A stretch of DNA of 64,000 bases from Chitinophagaceae bacterium (GCA_016713085.1 JADJPV010000002.1:1116001-1180000); one strand, 5' to 3'; positions 1 through 8,852 are shown, numbered from the stretch's first letter. The notes: generated by a model from the sequence alone, not told the origin. Numbers and translations are program-made.

Positions 1-66
1 ATAACTGTAGGAACGGCAAGAGAGAATGATGAGATGCTGAACGCTTTGCAGAAGTTTATTGTTTAA
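1..66 (+). CDS. hisC: Histidinol-phosphate aminotransferase, C-terminal end (partial)
   Basis: An open frame enters from the left edge and ends at TAA 64-66. It encodes 21 residues, beginning ITVGTARENDEMLNALQKF. The pattern R-I-T-(V/I)-G-T followed by E/N-rich residues and a closing helix is how HisC aminotransferases end. HisC is the PLP enzyme that makes histidinol phosphate. The hisB gene 1.7 kb downstream on the same strand supports the call, since hisC and hisB are usually adjacent in Bacteroidota his operons. Only the tail is visible, so another class I/II aminotransferase cannot be excluded. Confidence 0.65.
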   Translation: MTVGTARENDEMLNALQKFIV

Positions 67-97
67 TGCTAACTTTAAACGCAGAAACAAAACCATT

Positions 98-1375
98 ATG
101 AACAGAATTATTTCATCAGTCATTTTCATTTTCGCTGTAACATTTACAGCCTGTGCGAATGATTCAACAAAAAACAGTCAAACCGCAAACAACGGTGGAT
201 TGAAACTGCCTGCCGGTTTTACAGCAACGGTTGTTGCTGATAAACTCGGTAATGCACGTCATATAGTTGTAAACAGTAATGGCGATGTGTATGTAAAACT
301 GGAACGGTTGAAAGATGGCAAAGGTATTCTCCGTTTAAGAGATACCAACGGCGATGGCATTGCAGATGAAACTGTTGCTTTCGGAAATTTTGCAGGTACC
401 GGCATTGCAATCAATAATGGATATCTCTATGCATCATCTGATGAAGCAGTGTACCGTTTCAAATTCAACAGTAAATATGAAGTGGAAAATCCTGATCAGC
501 CTGAAGTAATTGTAACTGGTTTAGTGAATAAACGTCAGCACTCATCAAAATCATTGGTATTTGATAATACTGGAAATATGTATGTTACTATTGGAGCTCC
601 CTCCAATGCCTGCCAGGAAAAAGATCGTACAGCAGGATCACCCGGACAAACACCCTGCCCTAGTCTAGAAACTGCAGGTGGTGTATGGCAATTCAATCCA
701 AACAAACTCAATCAAACCTATGCAGATGGTGTTCGTTATATCACAGGCTTACGAAATGTTGTTGGATTAGACTGGAACTCATCCATGAATGAATTGTATG
801 TAACGCAGCATGGCCGTGACCAGTTGAATCAATTACATCCCACACAATATTCAGTTGAACAGAGTGCAGAATTACCTGCTGAAGAATTTTTCATCGCAAA
901 AAAAGGAATGGACTTCGGCTGGCCTTTTTGCTATTACGATCCAATTCAGAAAAAGAAAGTACTTGGCCCTGAATATGGTGGTGATGGAAAAATAGAAGGG
1001 CTCTGCGGAACAAAAGAAAAACCAATGTATGCATTTCCTGCACACTGGGCACCCAATGCTTTATTGTTTTATACAGCTAAGAAATTTCCTTCAAAATACC
1101 AGGGCGGTGCATTCATTGCTTTCCATGGCAGCTGGAACAGGGCACCATTGAAACAGGGTGGCTACAATATTGTTTTCCTTCCCATGAAAGATGGTAAACC
1201 AAGCGGCGAATATGAAATTTTTGCTGATGATTTTGCAGGTGGCGAAGAATTCTTAACTCCTGCTAAAGCAAAGCACCGTCCATGCGGATTGGCAATGGGA
1301 ACAGACGGTTCCATGTATATCTCCGATGACCAGGGAGGCACTATCTGGAAAATAACTTATACAGGCGAAAAATAA
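98..1375 (+). CDS. PQQ-type (L-sorbosone/glucose) sugar dehydrogenase, lipoprotein
   Basis: The protein has 425 residues. I start at ATG 98 because it opens a lipoprotein signal peptide with lipobox F-T-A-C (Cys19); an upstream in-frame ATG at 59 overlaps the hisC tail and would put a charged stretch before the signal. The body is a six-bladed beta-propeller of the soluble glucose/sorbosone dehydrogenase family. Visible family marks are QHGRDQL, the FHGSWNRAP segment and the closing GLAMGTDGSMYISDDQGG blade. The family oxidises aldoses in the periplasm, usually with PQQ. The next gene (6 bp gap) encodes a cytochrome c, the natural electron acceptor. The substrate cannot be read from sequence. 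The pair sits between hisC and hisB. Confidence 0.85.
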   Translation: MNRIISSVIFIFAVTFTACANDSTKNSQTANNGGLKLPAGFTATVVADKLGNARHIVVNSNGDVYVKLERLKDGKGILRLRDTNGDGIADETVAFGNFAGTGIAINNGYLYASSDEAVYRFKFNSKYEVENPDQPEVIVTGLVNKRQHSSKSLVFDNTGNMYVTIGAPSNACQEKDRTAGSPGQTPCPSLETAGGVWQFNPNKLNQTYADGVRYITGLRNVVGLDWNSSMNELYVTQHGRDQLNQLHPTQYSVEQSAELPAEEFFIAKKGMDFGWPFCYYDPIQKKKVLGPEYGGDGKIEGLCGTKEKPMYAFPAHWAPNALLFYTAKKFPSKYQGGAFIAFHGSWNRAPLKQGGYNIVFLPMKDGKPSGEYEIFADDFAGGEEFLTPAKAKHRPCGLAMGTDGSMYISDDQGGTIWKITYTGEK

Positions 1376-1380
1376 GATTG

Positions 1381-1794
1381 ATGAAGAAAATTTCTATTGC
1401 AGCGGTTCTGATCATTGGATTTATTGCTGTATCATTCAGTTCTGAACAAAAAGATTTTAAAGAATCCTTCCAGCGGGGCAAAGCAGTTTATAAGAAAGTG
1501 TGTATTACCTGTCACCAGCCTGATGGCGATGGTGTACCGAGAATGATTCCACCGTTGAGCAAAACAAAATATATACTGGGTGCAAAAGAAAAGCTGGTAC
1601 ATATCCTTGTAAAAGGATTAAACGAAGAAGTAGAAGTGAATGGAGATTTTTACAATACCCCTATGCCGGCGCAACCGCAACTGACTAACCAGGAAATAGC
1701 AGATGTATTAACCTTTGTAAGAAACAGTTTTGGGAATAAAGCAGCAGCGGTAACTGTAGCAGAAGTAATTAATATCAGGAAAAAAATTAAATAA
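1381..1794 (+). CDS. Class I c-type cytochrome
   Basis: The protein has 137 residues with an N-terminal signal peptide (hydrophobic residues 7-19) and one haem-binding motif, CITCH at residues 41-45. A methionine in NTPMPAQ (about residue 95) is a good candidate for the distal haem ligand. Length and layout fit a small periplasmic mono-haem cytochrome c. ATG 1381 is chosen over TTG 1378. It follows the sugar dehydrogenase by 5 bp and precedes hisB by 1 bp, so the three are very likely co-transcribed. It probably takes electrons from the dehydrogenase; this is inferred from position only. Confidence 0.88.
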   Translation: MKKISIAAVLIIGFIAVSFSSEQKDFKESFQRGKAVYKKVCITCHQPDGDGVPRMIPPLSKTKYILGAKEKLVHILVKGLNEEVEVNGDFYNTPMPAQPQLTNQEIADVLTFVRNSFGNKAAAVTVAEVINIRKKIK

Positions 1795-1795
1795 G

Positions 1796-2938
1796 ATGAA
1801 GCGAGTATTATTTATTGATCGTGACGGTACATTAATCAACGAAGCTCCACCAACCTATCAGCTTGATTCATTTGATAAACTGAGTTTTTATCCGGATGTA
1901 TTTTTTTACCTGCGGAAGATTGCTGCTGAAATGGATTACGAGTTAGTAATGCCTACCAATCAGGATGGATTGGGTACAGCCGGTTTTCCTGAAGATACTT
2001 TCTGGCCACTGCACAATTTTGTACTGAAGAGTTTTGAAAGCGAGGCTGTACACTTTTCAGAAGTATTAATTGACCGAACCTTCCCGCATGAAAATGCCCC
2101 TACCAGGAAGCCGGGCATTGGCATGTTTACCAAATATCTTAACAACCCTGCATACGATCTGGCTAATTCATTTGTTATTGGCGACCGCATTACAGATATT
2201 CAGCTGGCAAAAAATCTTGGCTGCAAAGGAATCTGGATCAACAATGATGCAAGTCTTGGTGCTGCTGAAATAAAAGACCAGGTGGCTGATCTGCGTCAGT
2301 CAACCATTGTACTTGAAACCATTCACTGGAAAGAAATTTATGAGTTCCTGAAACTGGGTTTGCGTACAGTTGTACATGAACGTAATACCAATGAAACAAA
2401 GATCCGTGTTGAACTGAACTTAGATGGAAGCGGTAAAGCAAACATCAGCACAGGTCTTGGATTCTTTGATCACATGCTCGATCAGATTGCACGTCACGGC
2501 AAAATGGATCTCAACATCACTACTAATGGTGATCTGCATATTGATGAACACCACAGCATTGAAGATACCGGTATTGCTCTTGGTGAAGCCTTTGCAAAAG
2601 CTTTGGCTGATAAGCGTGGACTGGAACGTTATGGCTTTGCTTTACCAATGGATGAAGCAGAAGCAAAAGTGCTGATTGATTTCGGCGGTCGCAACTGGAT
2701 CGTCTGGAATGCAACGTTCAAACGTGAAAAGATTGGTGAAATGCCAACGGAAATGTTCTTTCACTTTTTCAAATCATTCAGCGATGCCGCAAAGTGTAAT
2801 CTCAATATTGAATGCCACGGCGATAATGAACATCATAAAATTGAAGCCATCTTCAAGGCCTTTGCAAAGGCCATTCGTATGGCTGTAAAACGGGATCCGT
2901 TGAGCAATTATCTTCCTTCAACCAAAGGGGTGCTGTAA
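1796..2938 (+). CDS. hisB: Bifunctional histidinol-phosphatase / imidazoleglycerol-phosphate dehydratase
   Basis: The 380-residue protein fuses two histidine-biosynthesis enzymes, as in E. coli HisB. Residues 1 to about 165 form the HAD-type histidinol phosphatase, with the catalytic DRDGT motif at residues 8-12 and the GDRITDIQLA segment. From about residue 188 the imidazoleglycerol-phosphate dehydratase follows, with its metal-binding His clusters in GFFDHMLDQIARHG, DEHHSIEDTG and NEHHKIEAIFKAFAKA. The start is ATG 1796, one base after the cytochrome stop. The frame is intact. The gene is the last his gene here; no hisH, hisA or hisF follows. Confidence 0.96.
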   Translation: MKRVLFIDRDGTLINEAPPTYQLDSFDKLSFYPDVFFYLRKIAAEMDYELVMPTNQDGLGTAGFPEDTFWPLHNFVLKSFESEAVHFSEVLIDRTFPHENAPTRKPGIGMFTKYLNNPAYDLANSFVIGDRITDIQLAKNLGCKGIWINNDASLGAAEIKDQVADLRQSTIVLETIHWKEIYEFLKLGLRTVVHERNTNETKIRVELNLDGSGKANISTGLGFFDHMLDQIARHGKMDLNITTNGDLHIDEHHSIEDTGIALGEAFAKALADKRGLERYGFALPMDEAEAKVLIDFGGRNWIVWNATFKREKIGEMPTEMFFHFFKSFSDAAKCNLNIECHGDNEHHKIEAIFKAFAKAIRMAVKRDPLSNYLPSTKGVL

Positions 2939-3037
2939 ATGGGCATAACTCATTCCACTGATAAAAGATTGCCATTCGTGTGATTTTTGTCATACCGGAG
3001 TAAAATTTCTATAATTAGTTTTATTTAAAATTTAGTT

Positions 3038-3880
3038 ATGGAAGCAATCCTGGTTCCGGTAGACTTTTCATCTACATCAATGAACGCAGCAGCCTATGCC
3101 ATGAATTATGCAAGGCAGGTAGGTGGCAAGCTCATCCTTGTTCATGTGTTTGAATGTCCGCTTGTGTACCCTACTTACCAGGGAGCAGAAATAACTCCAC
3201 AGGGTTTGCGTGATATCAATATAAAAGAACTGCATTTATTGGCAGCTCAGTTAACAGAGAAAGAACCCTTGGTGAAAGTGGAGTGCATGCTGTTTGATGG
3301 CAAACTGATTGAAGTCATTAAACAACTGGAAGAATCCATGCAGATTTCAATGGTGATCATGGGAATTACCGGAGTTGGAAAAATGACGGAAAAACTGGTA
3401 GGCAGCAATACATTAGATGTAAGCAAATATATCTCAACTCCCGTACTCATCATCCCTGAAAAAGTTTCTTTTGTACGGATAACAGATATTGGTTTAACAA
3501 CTGATTTCCGTGATGTGCAGGAAACCATACCGGAGAAAATGGTGAAGAAGATCATAGATACAACCGGAGCCAAACTGCATGTGCTGAATGTTGATTATGC
3601 ATATCAATGGACAGAAGATGTATTGTTTGAAAGCGGGCTGGTGGAAAATATGTTTGAACACTATCATCCCAAGTATCATTTTATCGACAGGGATAATTTA
3701 GTGGATGGCCTCAATGAATACGCCGAAAAATACAGCATTGAATTACTGATCGTTATCCCGCAAAAACATAATATTATTGAAAAGCTGTTTGCAGGAAGCC
3801 ATACCAAAGAGCTGGTTTTTCATGGCGAAGTACCCGTGCTGGTGATGCATAATACAGTGAAGCAGCCTGCAATGGCATAG
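3038..3880 (+). CDS. Tandem universal stress protein (UspA family)
   Basis: The 280-residue protein has two UspA-like halves. The first (1 to about 145) opens with ILVPVDFSSTS, and contains VIMGITGVGK followed by LVGSNTLDVSKYISTPVLII, which resembles the nucleotide-binding G-x2-G-x9-G-S/T pattern. The second half is more diverged but ends with the same VLVM strand. Tandem Usp proteins of this size are common in Bacteroidota and are generally cytosolic stress or dormancy factors. It stands alone: 99 bp separate it from hisB, with T-rich sequence but no clean promoter match, and the next gene is on the other strand. Confidence 0.85.
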   Translation: MEAILVPVDFSSTSMNAAAYAMNYARQVGGKLILVHVFECPLVYPTYQGAEITPQGLRDINIKELHLLAAQLTEKEPLVKVECMLFDGKLIEVIKQLEESMQISMVIMGITGVGKMTEKLVGSNTLDVSKYISTPVLIIPEKVSFVRITDIGLTTDFRDVQETIPEKMVKKIIDTTGAKLHVLNVDYAYQWTEDVLFESGLVENMFEHYHPKYHFIDRDNLVDGLNEYAEKYSIELLIVIPQKHNIIEKLFAGSHTKELVFHGEVPVLVMHNTVKQPAMA

Positions 3881-3904
3881 CTTTGCATTCAGATATTTTT
3901 TCTT

Positions 3905-3926
3905 GCGCAGGTCTCCCGACCTGTGC
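3905..3926. repeat. REP-like palindrome
   Basis: Two 9-base arms (GCGCAGGTC at 3905-3913 and GACCTGTGC at 3918-3926) pair around a TCCC loop, with one G-T pair. It lies in the 155-bp gap between convergent genes, downstream of uspA. No T-run follows on either strand, so it is not a normal intrinsic terminator. It looks like one of the short GC-rich palindromes scattered between genes in Bacteroidota genomes. Confidence 0.5.
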
Positions 3927-4035
3927 ATGGCCGTTACTTGATTTATTGAATGATTCAGTTGAGTTAATTCCAACTTTTTTTGTGAGATGGTAATTGTTTG
4001 GCATCAGGCAGTAAGGTTTGTGCCCGATTGTTTTT

Positions 4036-4662
4036 CTACTTTCTGTAAAGCTTTATGCATATGCAGCAAATCCAGATTAAAAAAACTGCAAAACTGATTT
4101 TCTGAATTACCGGTAAATAAACAATCATTCCTTTTGAGTAATAAACATAATTATTCAGTACAACCAGTAAAATATTCATAAGCCCAAATGCAAAAAGGTT
4201 GAACCACTTTACCTGGTAGAGACCAAGCAAGGTTCCAATTGTTGCAATAAGTCCAAATGCAGATGCAAGATTTGTAATTGAATCGTGGTCAAGTCCTGTA
4301 AACAAAAGGAATGCGGTTGACATTGAAAGTAAACCCGCAACCGGGATGCTCAGTTTGAGTTTTTTGCTGATATTGGTATGCCATGAAAACAGAATCCAGA
4401 AAAGCGAAAGAGTAATGCAAAGTACAAACAGTCCCATCATAGCAACCGGCTTTGCAGAATTAGGTTGCCCGTTCTGAGCGTTTTCACCCAGCAGGTTGCA
4501 CCAGTAATTATTTACCAGGCTGAACCCAACAGAATGTTTGTCGGCCTGTGAACCACCCGGGTAAAAAAAAGCAGCAACAATATAAAGCACAATAAAAAGT
4601 ATTGCGCCAAAAATGGGCGTCAAAATCAGAATACTTTTGTACTTGTTTGTTTGATTTGACAA
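4036..4662 (-). CDS. Multi-pass membrane protein, possibly DUF998-like
   Basis: The 208-residue protein has about six hydrophobic segments. The first (residues 12-33) is followed by FYPGGSQAD and a conserved-looking NNYWCNLLGE loop. The layout of one helix, a loop with YPGG and then five helices resembles DUF998-type proteins, which have no assigned function. The start is at base 4662, just after an AT-rich region. The gene is convergent with uspA and 82 bp downstream of another minus-strand membrane protein. I cannot name a role. Confidence 0.6.
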   Translation of the reverse strand: MSNQTNKYKSILILTPIFGAILFIVLYIVAAFFYPGGSQADKHSVGFSLVNNYWCNLLGENAQNGQPNSAKPVAMMGLFVLCITLSLFWILFSWHTNISKKLKLSIPVAGLLSMSTAFLLFTGLDHDSITNLASAFGLIATIGTLLGLYQVKWFNLFAFGLMNILLVVLNNYVYYSKGMIVYLPVIQKISFAVFLIWICCICIKLYRK

Positions 4663-4744
4663 AATGTTATTATTACTGGTAACTTTTAGGTATCAGGTCA
4701 GGATAACTACACTAGAGAGAAGAATAATGAGTTGAAATAATATT

Positions 4745-5251
4745 TCATACACTAATATCATCTGCTTCCAGCAATTCAAAAAAAAACTTTTTAGACCTTG
4801 ATGTTTCAATATTAAATGGTATTAGAGCGATTAGATAGATAAATAATGTCACAAAAAAAAGAATTAAAAAGCCATAATTCATATCACCTTTTGAATAAAT
4901 CATCCTGCCTGTTGAAATCATCCCGTTAATTAAGAATAACAACATGATAAACCACATTGTGTAAGTATAAATATGCATTCTTAATCTTACTACAACTTTT
5001 GCTGTGTTATTATTTTTCAGAATTTCTCCTTCAATAACCGGAAGAAATGAATTTCTGCCATCTATTCGACGGCTGATTCGAAATTTGTTATCCCAAATCT
5101 TACCATAATAAGGCTTGTTTTCAATTGAATAATCAAAGTTGAAGCTAAAAAACTGGGGCTCAAGAGTTATTTTTTCTCTTAGTCTATGCATAACCTCATC
5201 TTCTGTCAGACTCGTATGAATTTTGATGCGTTTATATGGGAAGTAGTTCAT
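4745..5251 (-). CDS. Hypothetical protein with two transmembrane helices
   Basis: The 168-residue protein has a charged, mostly beta-forming N-terminal half (1 to about 95) and two hydrophobic helices (about 98-114 and 126-148). The N-terminal part runs FPYKRIKIHTSLTEDEV and resembles small membrane proteins found singly in Bacteroidota, but I do not recognise a named family. It lies 50 bp downstream of the lolC-type gene on the same strand and could share its transcript. No catalytic motif is visible. Confidence 0.6.
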   Translation of the reverse strand: MNYFPYKRIKIHTSLTEDEVMHRLREKITLEPQFFSFNFDYSIENKPYYGKIWDNKFRISRRIDGRNSFLPVIEGEILKNNNTAKVVVRLRMHIYTYTMWFIMLLFLINGMISTGRMIYSKGDMNYGFLILFFVTLFIYLIALIPFNIETSRSKKFFFELLEADDISV

Positions 5252-5301
5252 TCAATTTTTGCATTTATGTTACAGTTGTTGAGCTCAGCAAGCGGAGTTT
5301 G

Positions 5302-6535
5302 CTACTCAAACCTCAACGCCTTCACCGGGCTTATCTTTTCACCAGCAGAGAAGGAATCAATAAAATCAGGAAGCTCACCACAAACGTAATGATATTGATC
5401 AGCAGCACCTGCCACCAGATAACCCTGATGGGTGCAGAAGAAACATAATAAGCAGCTTCATCTAATTTAATAAAGTGTGTAGTTTGCTGCAGCCAGCAGA
5501 TGCCAAGGCCGAGTAATGTACCAAGTATCATTCCTGCAATGGCAATGATCAATGCCTGGTTCCAAAAAAATGACCTGTATGGTTGAATCAGCTGCACCGG
5601 TTGCTTTCAGCAGTCCAATCATTTTTGAACGTTCCAGTACCAATATAATTAAACAGGAAATTAAATTGATGACAGCCACAATACAGATAATGATTAAGAT
5701 CACCTGCTTGTTGGTGCTTTGCAGTTCAAGCCAGTCGAAGATGTTGGGATAAATTTCACGCAGTGGTGTGCTGAACCATTGCACAGGAATCTGGTCGAGC
5801 AGTTCATTATTGGTGCGGTAATCTTTTTCTGTAATCAAACAACGTCAGTTCATACCCTCCTATCTGCGTGGCTGTCCAACCGTTCAGTTTGCGGATGAGA
5901 TTGATATCAACGATTGCAAATGTTTTATCATATTCTTCAATGCCTGTTTTATAAATACCGCAGATGGTAACAGGCCGCACTCTTGGTGTGGTGCTGTTGT
6001 TGTCAATAAAATAAATCAGTATCCTTTCGCCCACTGTTGCATTGATCTGTTTGGATGTATAGGCAGAGATAAGGATTTGATTATTGGTTAAGCTATCATC
6101 AAACTTCAGCCATTTTCCTTTGGTGATAAAAGGTTCCAGTCTTTCACGGGAAAAATTCTTCTCCACTCCTTTCAGCAAAACACCTTCAATTGTCTCGGTT
6201 TTTTTCAACATGGCCGATTTCGTTGCAAACGCATCTACCAGCTTCACCGATTTGTTTGCACGCAATATGTTATAGACTGTATCGTTTTTCTCTTCAGGAA
6301 GTTCTTCGGCCAATCCTGATATAGAAGATTGCTGTTGCTGCACACGGAGATGTCCCCAGAAGCTGAACACCTTACTGCTCACAGTGTATTGAAATCCTTC
6401 CACAAAAGCAAAGGCAAGGATCATAACGGCCACACTGATAGCAGTTGCAGCAGCCGACAGTCGGATGATGAACCGGGAAAAAGATTGGTTCTTTTGAAAA
6501 ACCAGGCGGCGGGCTATGAAGGAGGCTACGTTCAA
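5302..6535 (-). CDS. LolC/LolE-type ABC transporter permease (three frameshifts)
   Basis: The reading frame starts at base 6535 and is broken three times, but the pieces join into one about 410-residue FtsX-family permease. It has an N-terminal helix (ARRLVFQKNQSFS, then AAATAISVAVMILAFAF), a MacB-type periplasmic domain (about 45-265), and three C-terminal helices ending in LLVKRISPVKALRFE before TAG at 5302-5304. The breaks are an extra A in the gene-strand A-run at 5824-5828, an extra base in the A-run at 5564-5570, and a missing base near 5331-5340. Relatives pull lipoproteins from the inner membrane toward LolA, powered by a LolD ATPase encoded elsewhere. The errors look technical. Confidence 0.85.
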
Positions 6536-6541
6536 ACCAGT

Positions 6542-6549
6542 TAACTTTG
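6542..6549 (+). promoter_or_regulatory. Bacteroidota -7 promoter element for the DUF5103 gene
   Basis: TAACTTTG matches the TAnnTTTG consensus exactly and lies in the 45-bp gap between the divergent lolC and DUF5103 genes. Transcription would begin about seven bases further on, near 6556, which rules out ATG 6551 as the start codon and favours ATG 6581. I see no convincing -33 box. Confidence 0.45.
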
Positions 6550-6580
6550 AATGGTTGTAAAACTAATGGATTCTGAAAAC

Positions 6581-7876
6581 ATGCAGCAGTTAAAAATTAC
6601 GTTTTGGTTTTTTCTTCTTCTCGTATCCTCTGTCAACTTGTTTGCACAGGAACCCGATAAGATTTACCGCAGCAATATCCGTTCAGTAAAACTGACGGTG
6701 CAGGGCGATCAGTTAACCTATCCCGTTATGCGGCTCAACAGTGGCGATCAGCTGGAACTGCATTTTGATGATATGGATGCTGATGTAAAATATTATTCCT
6801 ACACATTTGTTCTCTGCAATGCCGACTGGTCTCCTGCCATGCTCAGCCAGTTTGATTACATGAAAGGATTTTCCAATGTACGCATCGGCACTTACCGTAA
6901 CTCATCCATTGCATTAACACGTTACACACATTATACCTGTAACCTGCCCGACCGTAATACAACTCCAACACGCAGCGGTAACTATATGCTGAAGGTGTTT
7001 GTAAATGGCGATACTTCACAACTTGCTTTAACTAAACGTTTCCTGGTGATTGATAACAAAGTAAGTGCTGGTGCAACAGTACTGCAGCCTTTCAACTCCA
7101 TGTATTTTAAAACGCATCAGAAATTGCAGTTCACAGTAAATGTGCAGAACATAAAACCAACCAATATTTTTCAGCAGATCAAAATTGTGATCCTGCAGAA
7201 TAACCGTTGGGATAACTGTACAAGAAATATTCAGCCAACATTCATCCGTCAGAATATCTTAGAATACAATACTGAAGCAGATGGTTTATTTGCTGCACAG
7301 AAAGAATGGCGATGGGTAAACCTTACCAGTTTCCGTTTGCAGACTGAACGAATTGAAAAAGCAGATTATACAAACAAAGGTCAAACGCTATTTGTAAAAC
7401 CGGAGGGAGAACGCAACTCTCTTCATTATATGTACTACCGTGATGCCAATGGAATGTATGAGCTGAGAAACATCGAACAGAATAATCCATACTGGCAGGG
7501 CGATTATGCTAGTGTATGGTTCAGGTATGTAAGTCCCGACAGACAGCCAATTCCTGATAAAGACATTTATCTGTTTGGTGAACTCACGAATTATGAAATC
7601 ACCGATGCCAACCGCATGATCTTTAATGAAGAAACAGGCATGTATGAAAACAAACAGCTGTTGAAGCAGGGCATGTACGATTATATTTACATTACAAAAG
7701 ATAAAAAAACAAAGCAGTTGAGTACTGATCAAACAGAAGGCAACTGGTGGGAAACAGAAAATAATTACAGCATTCTTGTTTACTACCGTGAGTTAGGCGG
7801 AAGAGCTGATGAGCTGATTGGTATTACACAGGTGAATTCGATTGCAAACAGGCCAAACTTTAATAACAGAAACTGA
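6581..7876 (+). CDS. DUF5103 family exported protein
   Basis: About 431 residues. Three in-frame ATGs (6551, 6566, 6581) are possible. I prefer 6581, because it directly opens a signal peptide (QQLKITFWFFLLLVSSVNLFAQ region) and because a TAnnTTTG promoter element overlaps the first ATG. After the signal the protein is beta-rich, with family-typical segments IYRSNIRSVKLTVQGDQL, LELHFDDMDADVKYY and FGELTNYEI. DUF5103 proteins are found almost only in Bacteroidota and have no established function; the C-terminal half suggests a carbohydrate-binding-like fold. The frame is intact and the gene appears to be monocistronic, with the SRP RNA gene next. Confidence 0.85.
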   Translation: MQQLKITFWFFLLLVSSVNLFAQEPDKIYRSNIRSVKLTVQGDQLTYPVMRLNSGDQLELHFDDMDADVKYYSYTFVLCNADWSPAMLSQFDYMKGFSNVRIGTYRNSSIALTRYTHYTCNLPDRNTTPTRSGNYMLKVFVNGDTSQLALTKRFLVIDNKVSAGATVLQPFNSMYFKTHQKLQFTVNVQNIKPTNIFQQIKIVILQNNRWDNCTRNIQPTFIRQNILEYNTEADGLFAAQKEWRWVNLTSFRLQTERIEKADYTNKGQTLFVKPEGERNSLHYMYYRDANGMYELRNIEQNNPYWQGDYASVWFRYVSPDRQPIPDKDIYLFGELTNYEITDANRMIFNEETGMYENKQLLKQGMYDYIYITKDKKTKQLSTDQTEGNWWETENNYSILVYYRELGGRADELIGITQVNSIANRPNFNNRN

Positions 7877-7953
7877 TCAGTTGAAATTGGAGAAAATACT
7901 CAACTTCTCCTGTCAAACTTCAAATTTCGAATTTCAAATTATCTTCAATCCCT

Positions 7954-7961
7954 TATCTTTG
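7954..7961 (+). promoter_or_regulatory. -7 promoter element of the SRP RNA gene
   Basis: TATCTTTG matches TAnnTTTG. It ends five bases before the first paired base of the SRP RNA, the correct place for the 5-prime end of that RNA. The upstream region is AT-rich without a clear -33 TTG. Confidence 0.6.
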
Positions 7962-7965
7962 CGGC

Positions 7966-8060
7966 GGCAGGTCTTGCACGACCAGCTCCTGCTGAACTCC
8001 CCCAGGGTGGGAACGCAGCAAGGGTAAGCGGTTGTAGCGGTGCGATGTAAGTAACCTGCC
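7966..8060 (+). ncRNA. ffs: Small bacterial signal recognition particle RNA (4.5S type)
   Basis: A 95-base hairpin-forming RNA. The ends GGCAGGT (7966-7972) and ACCTGCC (8054-8060) pair. The apical part contains the universal SRP domain IV signature, with GGTGGGAACG and AGCAAGGGTAAGCGG forming the two sides of the asymmetric and symmetric internal loops that bind Ffh. Length fits the Alu-less SRP RNA of Gram-negative bacteria. With Ffh it directs signal-peptide-bearing ribosomes to FtsY and SecYEG. A T-run (8062-8069 and 8072-8077) follows directly and serves as terminator. Promoter at 7954-7961. Confidence 0.93.
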
Positions 8061-8077
8061 ATTTTTTTTCCTTTTTT
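8061..8077 (+). terminator. T-tract terminating the SRP RNA
   Basis: Immediately after the closing stem of the SRP hairpin comes ATTTTTTTTCCTTTTTT. The RNA's own terminal stem plus this T-tract makes an intrinsic terminator. The transaldolase gene starts 62 bp further on. Confidence 0.6.
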
Positions 8078-8138
8078 GAAGATGCTCCTAAACAAACTGA
8101 TCATGCAACAATCTTCAAAAAACAATTAAACTCCTGTA

Positions 8139-8791
8139 ATGAAATTTTTTATTGACACGGCCAACCTGGCCCAAATTAAAGAAGCAAACGAATTTGGAAT
8201 CTTAGATGGTGTTACCACCAACCCCTCCCTGATGGCTAAAGAAGGCATCAAAGGACATGAAGCAGTGATGCAGCATTACAAAACCATTTGTGAAATGGTT
8301 GATGGCGACATCAGTGCCGAAGTAATCAGTACCGATTTTGCCGGTATTGTGGAAGAAGGTAAAAATTGGCAGCAATTCATCCGAATATCGTGGTGAAAGT
8401 GCCGATGATCAGGGATGGTATCAAAGCATTAAAATGGTTCAGCGATAACAGCATTAAAACCAATTGTACTTTAGTATTCAGTGCAGGTCAGGCAATCCTT
8501 GCTGCAAAAGCCGGTGCAACCTACGTATCTCCTTTTATTGGCCGTATTGACGACAGTGGTTGGGATGGCATGGAACTGATTGGACAGATCAGCAATATTT
8601 ATTCTTTACAGGGATATGAAACACAGATCCTCGCAGCTTCTATCCGTTCATCTTTGCATATTGTGCAGGCTGCTGAATTGGGCGCTGATGTTGTTACCTG
8701 TCCGTTAGAACCAATCCTTGGTTTATTAAAACATCCGTTAACTGATCTCGGACTGGCGAAGTTCTTAGAAGATGCCAAGAAATTTCAGTAA
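8139..8791 (+). CDS. tal: Transaldolase, MipB/TalC (FSA-like) type, one frameshift
   Basis: Two overlapping frames join into one about 218-residue protein. The first opens MKFFIDTANLAQIKEANEF and includes DGVTTNPSLMAKEG; the second carries HPNIVVKVPM, whose lysine is the Schiff-base residue, and KTNCTLVFSAGQA. The short length is typical of the TalC/FSA subfamily, which is either a transaldolase of the pentose phosphate pathway or a fructose-6-phosphate aldolase. The frame breaks in the A-run at 8361-8365: one more A restores GKKLAAIHPN without loss. This is most simply a sequencing deletion. A strong terminator follows. Confidence 0.93.
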
Positions 8792-8811
8792 ATAATTAAT
8801 AGTTGATATTG

Positions 8812-8844
8812 AAAAGCTGTTGAATAATGTTCAACAGCTTTTTT
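8812..8844 (+). terminator. Intrinsic terminator after transaldolase
   Basis: Perfect 13-base arms AAAAGCTGTTGAA (8812-8824) and TTCAACAGCTTTT (8830-8842) surround a TAATG loop and run into TTTT. It lies 21 bp after the transaldolase stop. The A-rich left side means it can also act on the convergent minus-strand gene at 8853. Confidence 0.9.
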
Positions 8845-8852
8845 ATTTTAGT

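Noticed and set aside
1960..2888. Several open frames inside hisB on both strands
   Set aside because: They overlap the clear hisB frame, have no motifs or starts of their own, and follow its codon pattern in other frames.
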